Notes: a model not told the origin generated them from the sequence alone. DNA of 64,000 bases from Paenibacillus sp. FSL R10-2782 (GCF_038592985.1 NZ_CP151951.1:2843001-2907000); one strand, 5' to 3'; shown: positions 8,715 through 17,374, numbered from the stretch's first letter. Program-made: numbers and translations.

Positions 8715-10037
8715 TTACGAGACTCCGGCTTCCTCCATAAGAATCGGCTGCTTCAACAGCCGAATACGCGAAATTCGCTTGTTCTCGATTTCTTCTACAA
8801 CGAACTGACAACCTTCAAATTCTACAGACTGACCCGGCTGTGGCGGGATAATCTCAACATGCGAGTACAGCCAGCCCCCTACTGTATCATAATCCTCATG
8901 ATCCAGATTCAATCCAAAGCGATCATTCACTTCATCAATTAACAGCATACCGTCAATGGAAAATTCCTCGTCATTAATCTGCTCACAACCCGGACGCTCC
9001 TGATCAAACTCATCCTGAATTTCACCAACGATCTCTTCCATAATATCCTCCAGTGTCACCATACCCGAAGTACCTCCGTACTCATCAATCAGAATCGCAA
9101 TTTGTGTCTTGCTACGCTGCATGCGTTTGAGCAAATCGCTAATTTGTGTAGATTCAGGAACGGCAAGAATCGGGCGGATCATCGTACGGGTATCCAGTTT
9201 GTTCGCCCGCAGAAGATCCTTAATATGGATAAAGCCGATAATATGGTCCTTGTCCTCGGCACAGATTGGATAACGCGTTCTCATGCTTTCCGTCGCAATC
9301 GCGAGATTTTCCTCTGTGGACTCATTGCTGTACAAACAGATCATCTCGGTACGTGGAATCATGATTTCCCTGGCGGTCGTGTCGGTAAAATCAAATATAT
9401 TATCAACAAGCGCCAATTCCGTATTATCAATTAGTCCGCTCTTATTACTTTCCTTCATCAGAATGCGTATTTCATCCCCCGTATGCGCGGAATCGTCATA
9501 TTCAGATACCGGCTCCAGACGGAATAAACGCAGCAGGCTGTTCGCCATGCCATTCAACGCCCATATGAATGGATACATCAGCTTGTAAAACCAAGTCATC
9601 AGCATGGCCGAATACAGCGTAATGGTTTCAGATTTACGAATGGCTATCGTTTTGGGAGCCAACTCCCCCAGCACAATATGCAGAATCGTAATTACAATAA
9701 ATGCAATGACCACGGCAGTACCATGTACATATACCGGTCCTAGCCCGGCGGCGGTAAATACAGGTTCGATCAAATGTGCAATGGCCGGCTCTCCGATCCA
9801 CCCGAGTCCCAGCGAAGCCAGTGTAATGCCCAACTGGCAGGCAGACAGATAGGCGTCCAAATTGTGTAACATATTCGCGGCATATACGGCTTTTTTGTTA
9901 CCCGCCTCTACCAATGTTTCAATACGGCTGCTTCTGACTTTAACCATTGCAAATTCTGCAGATACAAAAAAACCGTTTAATAATACTAATGCAAAAACAA
10001 TAATTAAGTTAAACATACTCGGTAAAGGGTCACTCAA
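8715..10037 (-). CDS. Hemolysin C/CorC-type membrane protein (DUF21 + CBS pair + CorC_HlyC)
   Basis: 440 residues. An N-terminal DUF21/CNNM membrane domain (about 1-190, several hydrophobic segments) is followed by two CBS domains (about 210-340: IMIPRTEMICLYSNES, MVTLEDIMEEIVGEIQDEFD) and a C-terminal CorC_HlyC domain (about 355-430). The family is linked to Mg2+ or other cation efflux and tolerance. The start is taken as TTG at 10037 because GGGGAG lies 4 bases upstream; the first in-frame ATG, 7 codons later, has no ribosome site. Nested tiny ORFs precede it (see leader feature). Confidence 0.9.
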   Translation of the reverse strand: MSDPLPSMFNLIIVFALVLLNGFFVSAEFAMVKVRSSRIETLVEAGNKKAVYAANMLHNLDAYLSACQLGITLASLGLGWIGEPAIAHLIEPVFTAAGLGPVYVHGTAVVIAFIVITILHIVLGELAPKTIAIRKSETITLYSAMLMTWFYKLMYPFIWALNGMANSLLRLFRLEPVSEYDDSAHTGDEIRILMKESNKSGLIDNTELALVDNIFDFTDTTAREIMIPRTEMICLYSNESTEENLAIATESMRTRYPICAEDKDHIIGFIHIKDLLRANKLDTRTMIRPILAVPESTQISDLLKRMQRSKTQIAILIDEYGGTSGMVTLEDIMEEIVGEIQDEFDQERPGCEQINDEEFSIDGMLLIDEVNDRFGLNLDHEDYDTVGGWLYSHVEIIPPQPGQSVEFEGCQFVVEEIENKRISRIRLLKQPILMEEAGVS

Positions 10038-10144
10038 TATGCTCCCCGTCAGCCGTCATTACGGCAGACAGGCGCACCTCCTTCGGATAGTTTCATCATA
10101 GACAGAACGATAACACATCATTAGCAGCGTCAATTTCCCAACAC
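10030..10144 (-). other. Leader with three small nested ORFs upstream of the CorC-type gene
   Basis: Three tiny ORFs run in series on the minus strand. The first is MLGN (GTG at 10144, behind AAGGAG). The second has 20 codons (10121 to 10059). The third has 9 codons (MTADGEHIE, ATG at 10059). The second stop overlaps the third start (TAATG), and the third ORF overlaps the TTG start of the main gene by 8 bases. This layout would permit translational coupling. There is no homology support, and the peptides could be chance. Confidence 0.35.
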
Positions 10145-10213
10145 GTTCACTCCTTCCGGCTTCCAAAAGCCTTATTCCGCATGATTGATTAAATCTTCAT
10201 CAGCTTATATTCA

Positions 10214-10241
10214 ATTATATAACTATACTCTATACAGTCAA
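10214..10241 (-). promoter_or_regulatory. Sigma-A promoter of the CorC-type gene
   Basis: On the minus strand, TTGACT (10236-10241), 16 bases, then TATAAT (10214-10219). It gives a leader of about 170 nt. Confidence 0.75.
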
Positions 10242-10351
10242 ACCACAAGCAATGTCAGAAAAATCGGTTTTCCCTAGCATTTAGGTCAGAAAGCTTCATT
10301 TTTCGCCTCTCACCACAAAGGAAGCAACTATATTTGAGAAAGTTTATAAAC

Positions 10352-10389
10352 AAAATACATCCCCTGCCATCAGGCAGCGGATGTATTTT
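10352..10389 (-). terminator. Terminator after gerQ
   Basis: AAAATACATCC and GGATGTATTTT pair, with an inner CTGCC/GGCAG stem. T-runs on both strands suggest two-way action. Confidence 0.8.
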
Positions 10390-10405
10390 AATATATATGA
10401 AGGCA

Positions 10406-10858
10406 TCAGCGAACCGGGGATGTACCCGGATTCCCGATGACGCCGGGATATTGATACAGCAAAGGCTCATCAAAAGTAGCATAGTCCAGGTTTACCATAA
10501 GTAGAATGGTGCGTCTTCCGGTAGAAGGATCACTGATAATAATGTGGTCACGACCAGCCGCTTCCAAAATACCCTTGAAAATTTTCGCGTTCCATTCCCG
10601 GTTATTTTCATAGGTCATATAAAAAGTACCCGTTTTGCCCAGATTCAGACGCAAAATATTTTCAATATAAGATTGCTCATATTGTGGAGTCTGAGTCTGC
10701 ACCACTGTACCAGTCGGTGTCATTGCACTACCACTATTGACATGAGGGGGAAAGCCGCTCATGGGCTGCATGGTTCCCATTGGAGCCAACCTAGGCCATT
10801 CGGGGTACCCGCCGCCAGCAGGATAAGAGACAGGACGGTAAGCTTGCTGTGTAATCAT
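10406..10858 (-). CDS. gerQ: Spore coat protein GerQ
   Basis: 150 residues. A Pro/Gly-rich N-terminus (about 1-60) precedes the conserved GerQ core (about 62-140: SYIENILRLNLGKTGTFYMT, IFKGILEAAGRDHIIISD, LLMVNLDYATFDEPL). In Bacillus, GerQ is an inner-coat protein needed to place the cortex-lytic enzyme CwlJ and is cross-linked by transglutaminase. The ATG at 10858 follows AGGAGG. It lies 51 bp downstream of cwlJ on the same strand, so the partners are probably co-transcribed. Confidence 0.95.
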   Translation of the reverse strand: MITQQAYRPVSYPAGGGYPEWPRLAPMGTMQPMSGFPPHVNSGSAMTPTGTVVQTQTPQYEQSYIENILRLNLGKTGTFYMTYENNREWNAKIFKGILEAAGRDHIIISDPSTGRRTILLMVNLDYATFDEPLLYQYPGVIGNPGTSPVR

Positions 10859-10909
10859 GTTAATTCCTCCTAAAATGGTTTTAAATCATCCAAACTCATT
10901 TGTTACGCT

Positions 10910-11332
10910 TTAATAGACGGCAGGACAATCCTGTACAGTCGGGCTAAAGAAGCAATGCGCTTTGTAACGGCCGGTGTTAGTCTGGTTATACCAGGTATCC
11001 GGACAGTCCCCGGAAGGTCTGAAAAACCACAATGCATTCGAAGCCGGGCGAATCTTTTCCCCATTAATGACACGCCGGGCAAGACGAATGTCACGGTCAC
11101 GGGCTTTTTGATAAAAGTACCCCTTTTGGGTAGCTTCAAATCCGCCTGGACTTTGAAAGACCATGTCATTCATGAGGCGAATACCCTGAAAATCCAGGCA
11201 ATTGGCCAAAATCCGATTTACTCCGACATTGCCGACCATGAGCATTCCCTGCTCTCCTTCTCCTTCAGCCTCTGCCCGCATAAGCCGGGCGAGTGTCCTT
11301 ACATCCTCTGAGTTGACATTAATAACAGCCAA
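10910..11332 (-). CDS. cwlJ: Spore cortex-lytic cell wall hydrolase CwlJ
   Basis: 140 residues, the usual CwlJ length, of the SleB/CwlJ hydrolase family. It degrades spore-cortex peptidoglycan during germination. The catalytic Glu region is LARLMRAEAEGEGEQGM (about residues 12-28), followed by the conserved GNVGVNRI and GYFYQKA. There is no signal peptide, as expected for a protein placed in the coat from the mother cell. The start is TTG at 11332 (LAVINVNSED), with AAGGAGG 7 bases upstream. A longer in-frame start at 11446 would run through the promoter and an upstream terminator and is rejected. Confidence 0.93.
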   Translation of the reverse strand: MAVINVNSEDVRTLARLMRAEAEGEGEQGMLMVGNVGVNRILANCLDFQGIRLMNDMVFQSPGGFEATQKGYFYQKARDRDIRLARRVINGEKIRPASNALWFFRPSGDCPDTWYNQTNTGRYKAHCFFSPTVQDCPAVY

Positions 11333-11365
11333 CGTCTCTCCTCCTTGCTGCTCAATCATATATCG

Positions 11366-11394
11366 TATCGTATGGTACAAATGCCCAATGGGTG
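11366..11394 (-). promoter_or_regulatory. Mother-cell sigma (sigma-K/E type) promoter of cwlJ-gerQ
   Basis: Minus strand CACC (11391-11394), 16 bases, then CATACGATA (11366-11374). This fits the sigma-K pattern mACm-N16/17-CATAnnnTA; the -10 also resembles that of sigma-E. It lies about 35 bp upstream of the TTG start. Confidence 0.55.
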
Positions 11395-11406
11395 ACAGCG
11401 TGAGTG

Positions 11407-11437
11407 AAAAAAAATAGCCCCGAAATTCGGGACTATC
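11407..11437 (-). terminator. Terminator after the SDR gene
   Basis: Minus-strand ATAGTCCCGAA/TTTCGGGGCTAT hairpin followed by TTTTTTTT, about 55 bp after the stop at 11492. Confidence 0.8.
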
Positions 11438-11491
11438 CTGCAGCAACGTATCCTTATATGAAAATTAAGTCGCCCATGTTCAGCCTGATTG

Positions 11492-12241
11492 TCAGGGCTC
11501 ATAAATCATTTTTCGCGTCATACCGCCATCTACAACCAGATTCGTGCCTGTAACAAAGTCGTTGCCGGGCTGGGTCAAATACAGACACGCCCGCGCGATG
11601 TCGGCAGGAGTTCCCACTCGGCCGGATGGATGCTGCTGATGGTCTTCGGGGCGTAGTTGCCCGTAATCCCCTGTCTCAATCCAACCCGGGCTAATACAGT
11701 TGACCCGAATCCCATCCTTTCCTAGCGATATGGCCATCGCGTGTGTAAGGGCTGCAATGGCTCCTTTGGATGCTGCATAGGCTTCTGTATCCGGTTCTGA
11801 CATAAAAGCCCGTGTCGAAGTCATATTGACCACAGAGCCACCTTCCGGGTTACGTTTCATCACCTTGGCCGCTTCTCGTGTGGCTATAAAGCAACTGCGT
11901 ACATTCGTATTCAAAATGTCGTCCCATTCCGCAACCGTTAACTCATATGGAGATTTCCATTTGGACACGCCTGCATTGTTAATCAGCGTATGAATGGTGC
12001 CATATTCTTCTTCCGTGGCACGGATCAGCGCAACAATATCTTCTTCCTTACGCACATCACAGGGAACAAAGATCGCCTGATGTCCTTCATTCCGTGCCGC
12101 AGCCGCCACAGCTGCCCCTACTTGCTCATTGTGATCGGCAAATACAACCTTGGCACCCTTGCCAGCGTAGGCCAAAGCGATCTTTCTTCCGATCCCATGT
12201 GCCGCACCTGTAACGATAACAACTTGTCCTTCAAATGACAT
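11492..12241 (-). CDS. Short-chain dehydrogenase/reductase (glucose 1-dehydrogenase-like)
   Basis: 249 residues, classical SDR. Cofactor motif TGAAHGIG (about 11-18), NNAGVS (about 88), and catalytic Ser (NMTSTRAF), Tyr and Lys (YAASKGA, about 156-162). PGWIE and the C-terminal VTGTNLVVDGGMTRK are typical. The substrate is unknown. The ATG at 12241 follows GGGGAGG. It is monocistronic with its own terminator. Confidence 0.88.
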   Translation of the reverse strand: MSFEGQVVIVTGAAHGIGRKIALAYAGKGAKVVFADHNEQVGAAVAAAARNEGHQAIFVPCDVRKEEDIVALIRATEEEYGTIHTLINNAGVSKWKSPYELTVAEWDDILNTNVRSCFIATREAAKVMKRNPEGGSVVNMTSTRAFMSEPDTEAYAASKGAIAALTHAMAISLGKDGIRVNCISPGWIETGDYGQLRPEDHQQHPSGRVGTPADIARACLYLTQPGNDFVTGTNLVVDGGMTRKMIYEP

Positions 12242-12306
12242 GCTTATTCCTCCCCTATACTTTCCTAGTATATATGTACCAAAATGTGCTGCACAAGAAA
12301 CAAGAA

Positions 12307-12340
12307 CATCCCCCCTGGCCTATTGTATTACAGGGGGATG
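12307..12340 (-). terminator. Possible terminator after the DUF2500 gene
   Basis: CATCCCCC and GGGGGATG form a strong stem around a 14-base loop. The minus strand then reads TTCTTGTTTCTT, which is T-rich but not a clean T-run. Confidence 0.5.
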
Positions 12341-12370
12341 CCCATGAATAAATGGGGAATAAGCTTCTGT

Positions 12371-12766
12371 CTACATTTTAACCTGTTCCAAGCCATAGCG
12401 ATTGAGACGCTGGAACCCGATGTACCGTGTACCCTGAAAGGTAAGACGCCCCTCATCCCCCTCGGCACATTGACCATATTCTTCCCCGCTTACCTTGAAT
12501 TCCATCCGGTCGCCGCTCTCTACCTCGAAGGTTACATAATAGAAAGTATAGGTACGAGTCCCTTGCTCCTCCTGTCGCCTCTGTTGGAGATGTGTCCTTC
12601 TGGCCGTAATTCGGGAACCGACCGTCAATACAGGCTGCTTTTTATTCCGGCTCCATTCCATGACTTCCTTCCCCGCAGACAGTACGACAATACCCAACAC
12701 GACTACGAAAAAAACGGGCAGTACCGTACCCAGCCAATCGAACATCCATAATGACTCAAATCCCAT
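12371..12766 (-). CDS. DUF2500-family membrane protein
   Basis: 131 residues. One N-terminal membrane segment (about 8-30, LGTVLPVFFVVVLGIVVLSAG) is followed by a basic linker and a cytoplasmic beta-rich domain (TFYYVTFEVESGDRMEFKVS, EGRLTFQGTRYIGF) characteristic of DUF2500. Function unknown. The ATG at 12766 (MGFESL) has AGGAG 8 bases upstream, so the longer frame is not used. It is monocistronic. Confidence 0.8.
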   Translation of the reverse strand: MGFESLWMFDWLGTVLPVFFVVVLGIVVLSAGKEVMEWSRNKKQPVLTVGSRITARRTHLQQRRQEEQGTRTYTFYYVTFEVESGDRMEFKVSGEEYGQCAEGDEGRLTFQGTRYIGFQRLNRYGLEQVKM

Positions 12767-12893
12767 ACACCGCACTCCTCTCCGCCAGGCATTCCACAGG
12801 GAACTGGCCGGGCATCCTCACATGACCTAAGCTTTCTGTATTAGTATATGTATGTTCCTGCCCAAATTTGATAGCAACCCTCAAGAACGCCAA

Positions 12894-12922
12894 GAGCCTC
12901 CGCGGAATGATCCGGGAGGCTC
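12894..12922 (-). terminator. Weak terminator-like hairpin after the small Cys-rich gene
   Basis: GAGCCTCC pairs with GGGAGGCTC around a GC-rich loop. No T-run follows, so termination is uncertain. Confidence 0.4.
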
Positions 12923-12954
12923 AACTTATGGCGATATCAGTATGATGCATCTGT

Positions 12955-13137
12955 TTATACATGTACAAGCTGGAGATAACGTTGTGTCTCATTCAAAACT
13001 TCATTTTCTTCTGCCTCGGCATAACGCTCTGCACACTGCTTACAATCCTCTTCAGTCGTGCAGCCGTAGGCATCCTGGCAAGTGTAACAAAATTGAAGGT
13101 AGTATTGGGTTAACTTATGATCCTGATTCGCTCTCAT
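12955..13137 (-). CDS. Small Cys-containing hypothetical protein, 60 residues
   Basis: Unrecognised short acidic protein with five Cys, four of them in two CxxC pairs (CYTC, CKQC). This could bind a metal such as zinc. Helical C-terminus rich in Glu and Ala. The ATG at 13137 (MRANQD) has AGGAG 8 bases upstream, better than the GTG three codons earlier. The clear ribosome site and intact frame support a real gene. Confidence 0.55.
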   Translation of the reverse strand: MRANQDHKLTQYYLQFCYTCQDAYGCTTEEDCKQCAERYAEAEENEVLNETQRYLQLVHV

Positions 13138-13251
13138 GATTATCACTCCTATCGTTGTTTACAGGTTCAGTATAACAGTGGCTCATTCAGTATATTGTGA
13201 TTTTTTTCACATATTGTCGTATAAAATTTAAAATCTTAAAAAATAAAACGC

Positions 13252-13316
13252 CCTGTGTCTCTTCGCTGTATCTGCATGGCCTTTTGAGGACGTGCAAATA
13301 CAGGGAAAAGCACAGG
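13252..13316 (-). terminator. Nested long hairpin, probable terminator after the YCF48-like gene
   Basis: Outer pair CCTGTG/CACAGG (13252-13257 with 13311-13316) and inner pair CTGTAT-GCA/TGC-ATACAG, separated by an internal loop. The minus-strand transcript then reads GCGTTTTATTTTTT. Unusually long for a terminator. Confidence 0.5.
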
Positions 13317-13335
13317 ACAATCACCCTGATGAAGG

Positions 13336-14586
13336 TTATAGGATCCTCCAGTTGGTACCGCCGTCCGTCGTTTTCAGCAACAATGATTTCTTATCATCCA
13401 GACGTTCCAGAAGCAGCCACCCTACCGTAGAAGAAGCGAAACGGAGCTTGACTGATCGAGGGTAATCCTTAAGCTTCGATGGCAATACTTTGCTGCCAGT
13501 AAGGGTTGTCCACGTCTTGCCCCCGTCCATCGTTCGCTCTATTCCCGCTGGGGTTACGATCCACCCTTCCTTATCATTTAGAAAAGTACGGCCGGGAATA
13601 ACGGTGTTTCTATTGCTGATCAGCCCCAAAGACACATGGTTCCATTGCATGCCTGCATCAGCAGTAAACAGTCCGCTATACTTTGTACCGCTGTCTAAAT
13701 AACAGAGAATAGGAATCCAATACGAGGAACTATTTCCTTTAAAAGACTGCGGAGCTTCGGCTTTTGCTTGCGGACAACCCTGTATCTTGCTGACTACCGG
13801 GGTCCAAGTCTTCCCTTGATTCGAAGTCTTATAAAGTTTAACACTGCTATCCAGATTAATGGCAACAAAACCCTGCTTGTTGCCATCAAAGCTCATTCCC
13901 GCCATGCTGCCCTGATCGGGTAGGCCCGAGCTTGACTCATTGGATGACAAGCCAGAACTTTGCGCAACCTTCTTCCATGTGGCCCCTCCATCAGTGGTAT
14001 GATACAACAACTTTTGTTGATCCTGCTCATTCAGGTTTGTAGACGCCATAATCCATCCGGTAGACGGATTTACATATTGTATCGAGCTCACATGCTCCCC
14101 GCTTGGGAGCGCTGAAATATCCCAGCTCTGTCCCCCATCGGCGGTTCTGAGGATGACGGTTGCGGTTTTGTCCAGATTTTGACGGACAACCCATCCATGC
14201 TGGGAATCGGTAAAGCTAATATCCTTCCCATATTCAAGCTTGTCTTGAAATTGAACATTTTCGGAAGGAGAAATATTATTCCAGGTATATCCACCATCAT
14301 GCGTATAATAGAGTCGAAGCTCATTACGAGTAACTCCCCAAACGAAACCTTTGGTATCATCAATCAGATGGAAATCAGCTATTCGTGTCTGAACTACATA
14401 TTTGGCATTGGGATCGCCCACCTTCGGCGTCATTGGTGGATTTATAGTTATCGTTTGTCCCTGGTCATCCGGTTCCTCAACCGGAGGTTTGGTTACGGTT
14501 TCTGCGGGTTCGGAAGAACAGCTAGCCAGCAGGATACCTGTCAGCAGCAATACTCCCCCCAGGAGCGCACGCCAGCGCAGTTTCAT
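13336..14586 (-). CDS. Secreted lipoprotein with YCF48/BNR-like beta-propeller repeats
   Basis: 416 residues. A lipoprotein signal peptide ends in LLASC (Cys about 22), followed by a low-complexity Glu/Pro linker. The rest is a propeller of repeated Asp-box-like units: YTHDGGYTW, RTADGGQSW, HTTDGGATW, KTSNQGKTW, FTADAGMQW, RTMDGGKTW, KTTDGGTNW. Such folds occur in YCF48-like assembly factors and sialidase-type proteins; the actual role is unknown. The ATG at 14586 (MKLRWRALL) has GGGAGGA 7 bases upstream. It should be anchored to the outer face of the membrane. Confidence 0.8.
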   Translation of the reverse strand: MKLRWRALLGGVLLLTGILLASCSSEPAETVTKPPVEEPDDQGQTITINPPMTPKVGDPNAKYVVQTRIADFHLIDDTKGFVWGVTRNELRLYYTHDGGYTWNNISPSENVQFQDKLEYGKDISFTDSQHGWVVRQNLDKTATVILRTADGGQSWDISALPSGEHVSSIQYVNPSTGWIMASTNLNEQDQQKLLYHTTDGGATWKKVAQSSGLSSNESSSGLPDQGSMAGMSFDGNKQGFVAINLDSSVKLYKTSNQGKTWTPVVSKIQGCPQAKAEAPQSFKGNSSSYWIPILCYLDSGTKYSGLFTADAGMQWNHVSLGLISNRNTVIPGRTFLNDKEGWIVTPAGIERTMDGGKTWTTLTGSKVLPSKLKDYPRSVKLRFASSTVGWLLLERLDDKKSLLLKTTDGGTNWRIL

Positions 14587-14692
14587 ATAAAGATCCTCCC
14601 TCGATGGCATGCGGTAATCCCGTGCCACAAGCTTATCTGAAACAGAATTATACCATAAACGACCTTATGTGACACTTTTCGCGCACTCATAC

Positions 14693-14738
14693 AAAAAAAC
14701 CGGCCACCCTCCACGTAAGTGCAGGATGCCGGCTTTTT
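14693..14738 (-). terminator. Terminator after the amino acid permease gene
   Basis: AAAACCGGC pairs with GCCGGCTTTT, with A- and T-runs on both sides, directly after the stop at 14753. Confidence 0.8.
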
Positions 14739-14752
14739 AACATTCAGACAAA

Positions 14753-16144
14753 TTAGGATTTACGGTTTAACAAACTTTTGTGATATCCATAGAAGATATA
14801 AATCAGTAGACCCAGCAGAAGCCAAACGATAAATCCAATCCACGTGCTGATATGAAGCTGAAGCATCAAACCGACGCAAACCAGGGCACTCAAAAGCGGG
14901 AGCAACGGGACCCAAGGTACGGTAAAGCCTCTTTTCAAATCCGGACGTCTCTGCCGCAGAACGATTACTCCAACCGATACGACGGCAAAAGCGAACAGGG
15001 TTCCGATACTCGTCAGGTTCGTCAATGCATGTAATGGAAAAAATCCACTAGCCAATGCGATGATGCTTCCGACCAGCCAAGTGCTTCGGATTGGTGTTTG
15101 AGTTTTGGGATTGATTTTAGATAAAAATACCGGCAACAAACCGTCACGCGACATCGAGAAAATTAACCGTGTCTGACCATACAACAGTACGAGCAAAACC
15201 GTGGTCATCCCGGCAATCGCACCGACAGAAATCAATCCTGCCGCGAAATCCTGATGGATAAAGCGTAAAGCAAACGCAACAGGATCATTTACCCCTAACT
15301 GCGTATAAGGCACCATTCCGGTAAGTACAACCGAAACCGCAATATACAGCACCGTACAAATCGCAAGCGAGGAAATAATACCAATTGGCATATTCCGCTG
15401 CGGATTACGTACCTCCTCTGCTGCCGTTGAAATGGCATCGAAACCCAAGTAAGCAAAAAATACGATTGCCGCGGCACTCAAAACACCGGAAAACCCATAG
15501 GGGAGAAACGGTGTCCAGTTAGCAGGCTTAACATAAAAAATTCCGATTCCGATAAACAGCAGCACGACTCCGACTTTGACACAAACCATAACGAAATTAA
15601 ATCGGACCGTTTCCTTGGCTCCGAGACTCAGCAGCAGTGTGATCAACATAATAATACACACAGCAGGCAGGTCAATAATGGTTCCCTTGGCTGAATCAAA
15701 GGCTGCGGTTAAAGCCAGTGGTAAATGTAAATCAAACCCAGCCAGCAAACCTTGAAAATAAGCAGACCAGCCACTGCTCACTGAGGCGGCCGCCACCCCG
15801 TATTCCAGAATTAAGTCCCAACCCAGCACCCAGGCCAGAATTTCCCCAAACACAATATAGCTATACGCATAAGCGCTGCCAGCAGCGGGAACCGTAGATG
15901 AAAGCTCCGCATAGCACAGGGCTGCCAGCACGCAGGCAATTCCTGCAATAACAAAGGAGATCATCAGGCCAGGACCCGCATTTTCCGCTGCTGCCTTGCC
16001 TGTGATCACAAAAATCCCGGTACCGATGATACATCCTACACCCAGCATAGTCAGATCGAAGGCGCCCATCGTTCTCTTCAAGTGACTCGTCGTTCCGTTC
16101 TCCTCATGCGGGAGCAACCCTGTCTTTTTTCGAAATAAGTCCAT
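14753..16144 (-). CDS. APC-superfamily amino acid permease (cationic amino acid transporter type)
   Basis: 463 residues with about 12 hydrophobic segments. The APC signature GVGCIIGTGIFVITG is near residue 37, and GPGLMISFVIAG follows. Close in layout to YfnA-type permeases of Bacillus. It imports amino acids with protons; which ones cannot be told. The start is taken at the second ATG (16144, MDLFRKK) because AGAGG is 9 bases away from it and only 3 from the ATG at 16150. It is monocistronic. Confidence 0.88.
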   Translation of the reverse strand: MDLFRKKTGLLPHEENGTTSHLKRTMGAFDLTMLGVGCIIGTGIFVITGKAAAENAGPGLMISFVIAGIACVLAALCYAELSSTVPAAGSAYAYSYIVFGEILAWVLGWDLILEYGVAAASVSSGWSAYFQGLLAGFDLHLPLALTAAFDSAKGTIIDLPAVCIIMLITLLLSLGAKETVRFNFVMVCVKVGVVLLFIGIGIFYVKPANWTPFLPYGFSGVLSAAAIVFFAYLGFDAISTAAEEVRNPQRNMPIGIISSLAICTVLYIAVSVVLTGMVPYTQLGVNDPVAFALRFIHQDFAAGLISVGAIAGMTTVLLVLLYGQTRLIFSMSRDGLLPVFLSKINPKTQTPIRSTWLVGSIIALASGFFPLHALTNLTSIGTLFAFAVVSVGVIVLRQRRPDLKRGFTVPWVPLLPLLSALVCVGLMLQLHISTWIGFIVWLLLGLLIYIFYGYHKSLLNRKS

Positions 16145-16373
16145 AATCATAATCCTCTTTCCATAATGTCCTACGCGAATATTGCTACTGCAACGCTTTA
16201 GTGTGTGTCCCTGTCATCCGATTAATTATTAGCTAGCCCCTGTTTGAAGTCAAGGAGAAATGTCATATTTCTTTGCAGTGGAGGGCACATATACGGTAAA
16301 CTAGGTTGGAAAGATAAATTTTGTATTATTAAAAATGAAAAGGTATACAACCCGAGAAGGAGATGAGGATTTT

Positions 16374-17303
16374 ATGAGCTTAAAACCTTACAAACGAAGC
16401 AGAGTGGCCATTGTCGGCATGGGAGCGGTCGGTACAACGACCGGTTACACCCTCCTGCTACGCCAACGCATGTCAGAACTTGTCTTTATTGATGTTAATG
16501 TCAAAAAGGCGCAGGGGGAAATGCTCGATATGAATCACGGGCTTCCCTTTCTCGGCGGTGTCAAAGTGTGGGCGGGTGATTATGAAGACTGCCGTGATGC
16601 GGATATCATCATTGTTACAGCGGGCGCATCACAAAAACCGGGAGAAACACGCATTGATCTGCTCAAGCGTAATGCCGAAATTTTTGAAAGCATTATTGAT
16701 AATATCGTCAAGGTAAACACACACGGCATTTTACTGATCGCAACCAATCCAGTGGATATTCTCTCCTACATCTCCTGGAAACGTAGTGGCTGGCCTTCGA
16801 GCAGAGTTATCGGTTCGGGTACGCTGCTGGACAGCGCACGCTTCCGTTATTTGATTGGTAAGCAAAAGGGCATTGATCCTCGCAGCATCCACGCCCATAT
16901 TATTGGAGAACATGGCGATTCCGAGCTGCCTGTATGGAGCACGGCCAACATCGCAGGAACTCCATTGGAGCTGGGCGAAGAAACGAAAAATGAGATTTTT
17001 GAAAGTACCAAAAATGCAGCCTATGAAATTATAGATGCCAAAGGCGCGACTTCTTACGCCATCGGACTGGCTCTCGACCGGATCGTAGCCGCCATTCTGG
17101 GGGACGAAGGGTCGGTACTTAATGTGTCCACTTTGCTGGAAGATTATAACGGAGTATCTGACGTTTATCTAGGTGTTCCGAGTATCGTGGATCACAACGG
17201 TGTACGCGAAATTTTAGATCTTCCACTGAATGACAAGGAACGTCAAGGGCTGCATCAATCTGCGGACAAGCTGAAAGATCAAATCAGTAAACTCAACTTG
17301 TAG
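16374..17303 (+). CDS. ldh: L-lactate dehydrogenase
   Basis: 309 residues. NAD site VAIVGMGAVGTTTGY at the N-terminus, substrate and catalytic residues in SQKPGETRIDLL, TNPVDILSYI and the catalytic His in IIGEHGDSELPVW (about residue 185). It reduces pyruvate to L-lactate with NADH in fermentation. The ATG at 16374 (MSLKPYK) has GATGAGG 4 bases upstream. A second AAGGAG lies further out, and the earlier in-frame ATG at 16335 is less likely. No Rex-type operator is obvious upstream. Confidence 0.93.
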   Translation: MSLKPYKRSRVAIVGMGAVGTTTGYTLLLRQRMSELVFIDVNVKKAQGEMLDMNHGLPFLGGVKVWAGDYEDCRDADIIIVTAGASQKPGETRIDLLKRNAEIFESIIDNIVKVNTHGILLIATNPVDILSYISWKRSGWPSSRVIGSGTLLDSARFRYLIGKQKGIDPRSIHAHIIGEHGDSELPVWSTANIAGTPLELGEETKNEIFESTKNAAYEIIDAKGATSYAIGLALDRIVAAILGDEGSVLNVSTLLEDYNGVSDVYLGVPSIVDHNGVREILDLPLNDKERQGLHQSADKLKDQISKLNL

Positions 17304-17326
17304 ATGAACAAACTGAAATTGTAGAC

Positions 17327-17374
17327 AAAAAGGGCCTCCAACAGCGGCGAAAATACCGTTGAGAGGCCCTTTGA
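17327..17374 (+). terminator. Terminator between ldh and the DUF3900 gene (both directions)
   Basis: AAAGGGCCTC...GAGGCCCTTT with an inner CAAC-GCGG/CCGTTG stem. It lies between two convergent genes. Confidence 0.85.

Noticed and set aside
11333..11446. N-terminal extension of CwlJ
   Set aside because: It would include the sigma-K/E-like promoter and the terminator of the upstream SDR gene; CwlJ length and the ribosome site support the TTG at 11332.
12535..12565. TTACATAATAG resembling a site arm
   Set aside because: It lies inside the DUF2500 coding sequence with no inverted partner.
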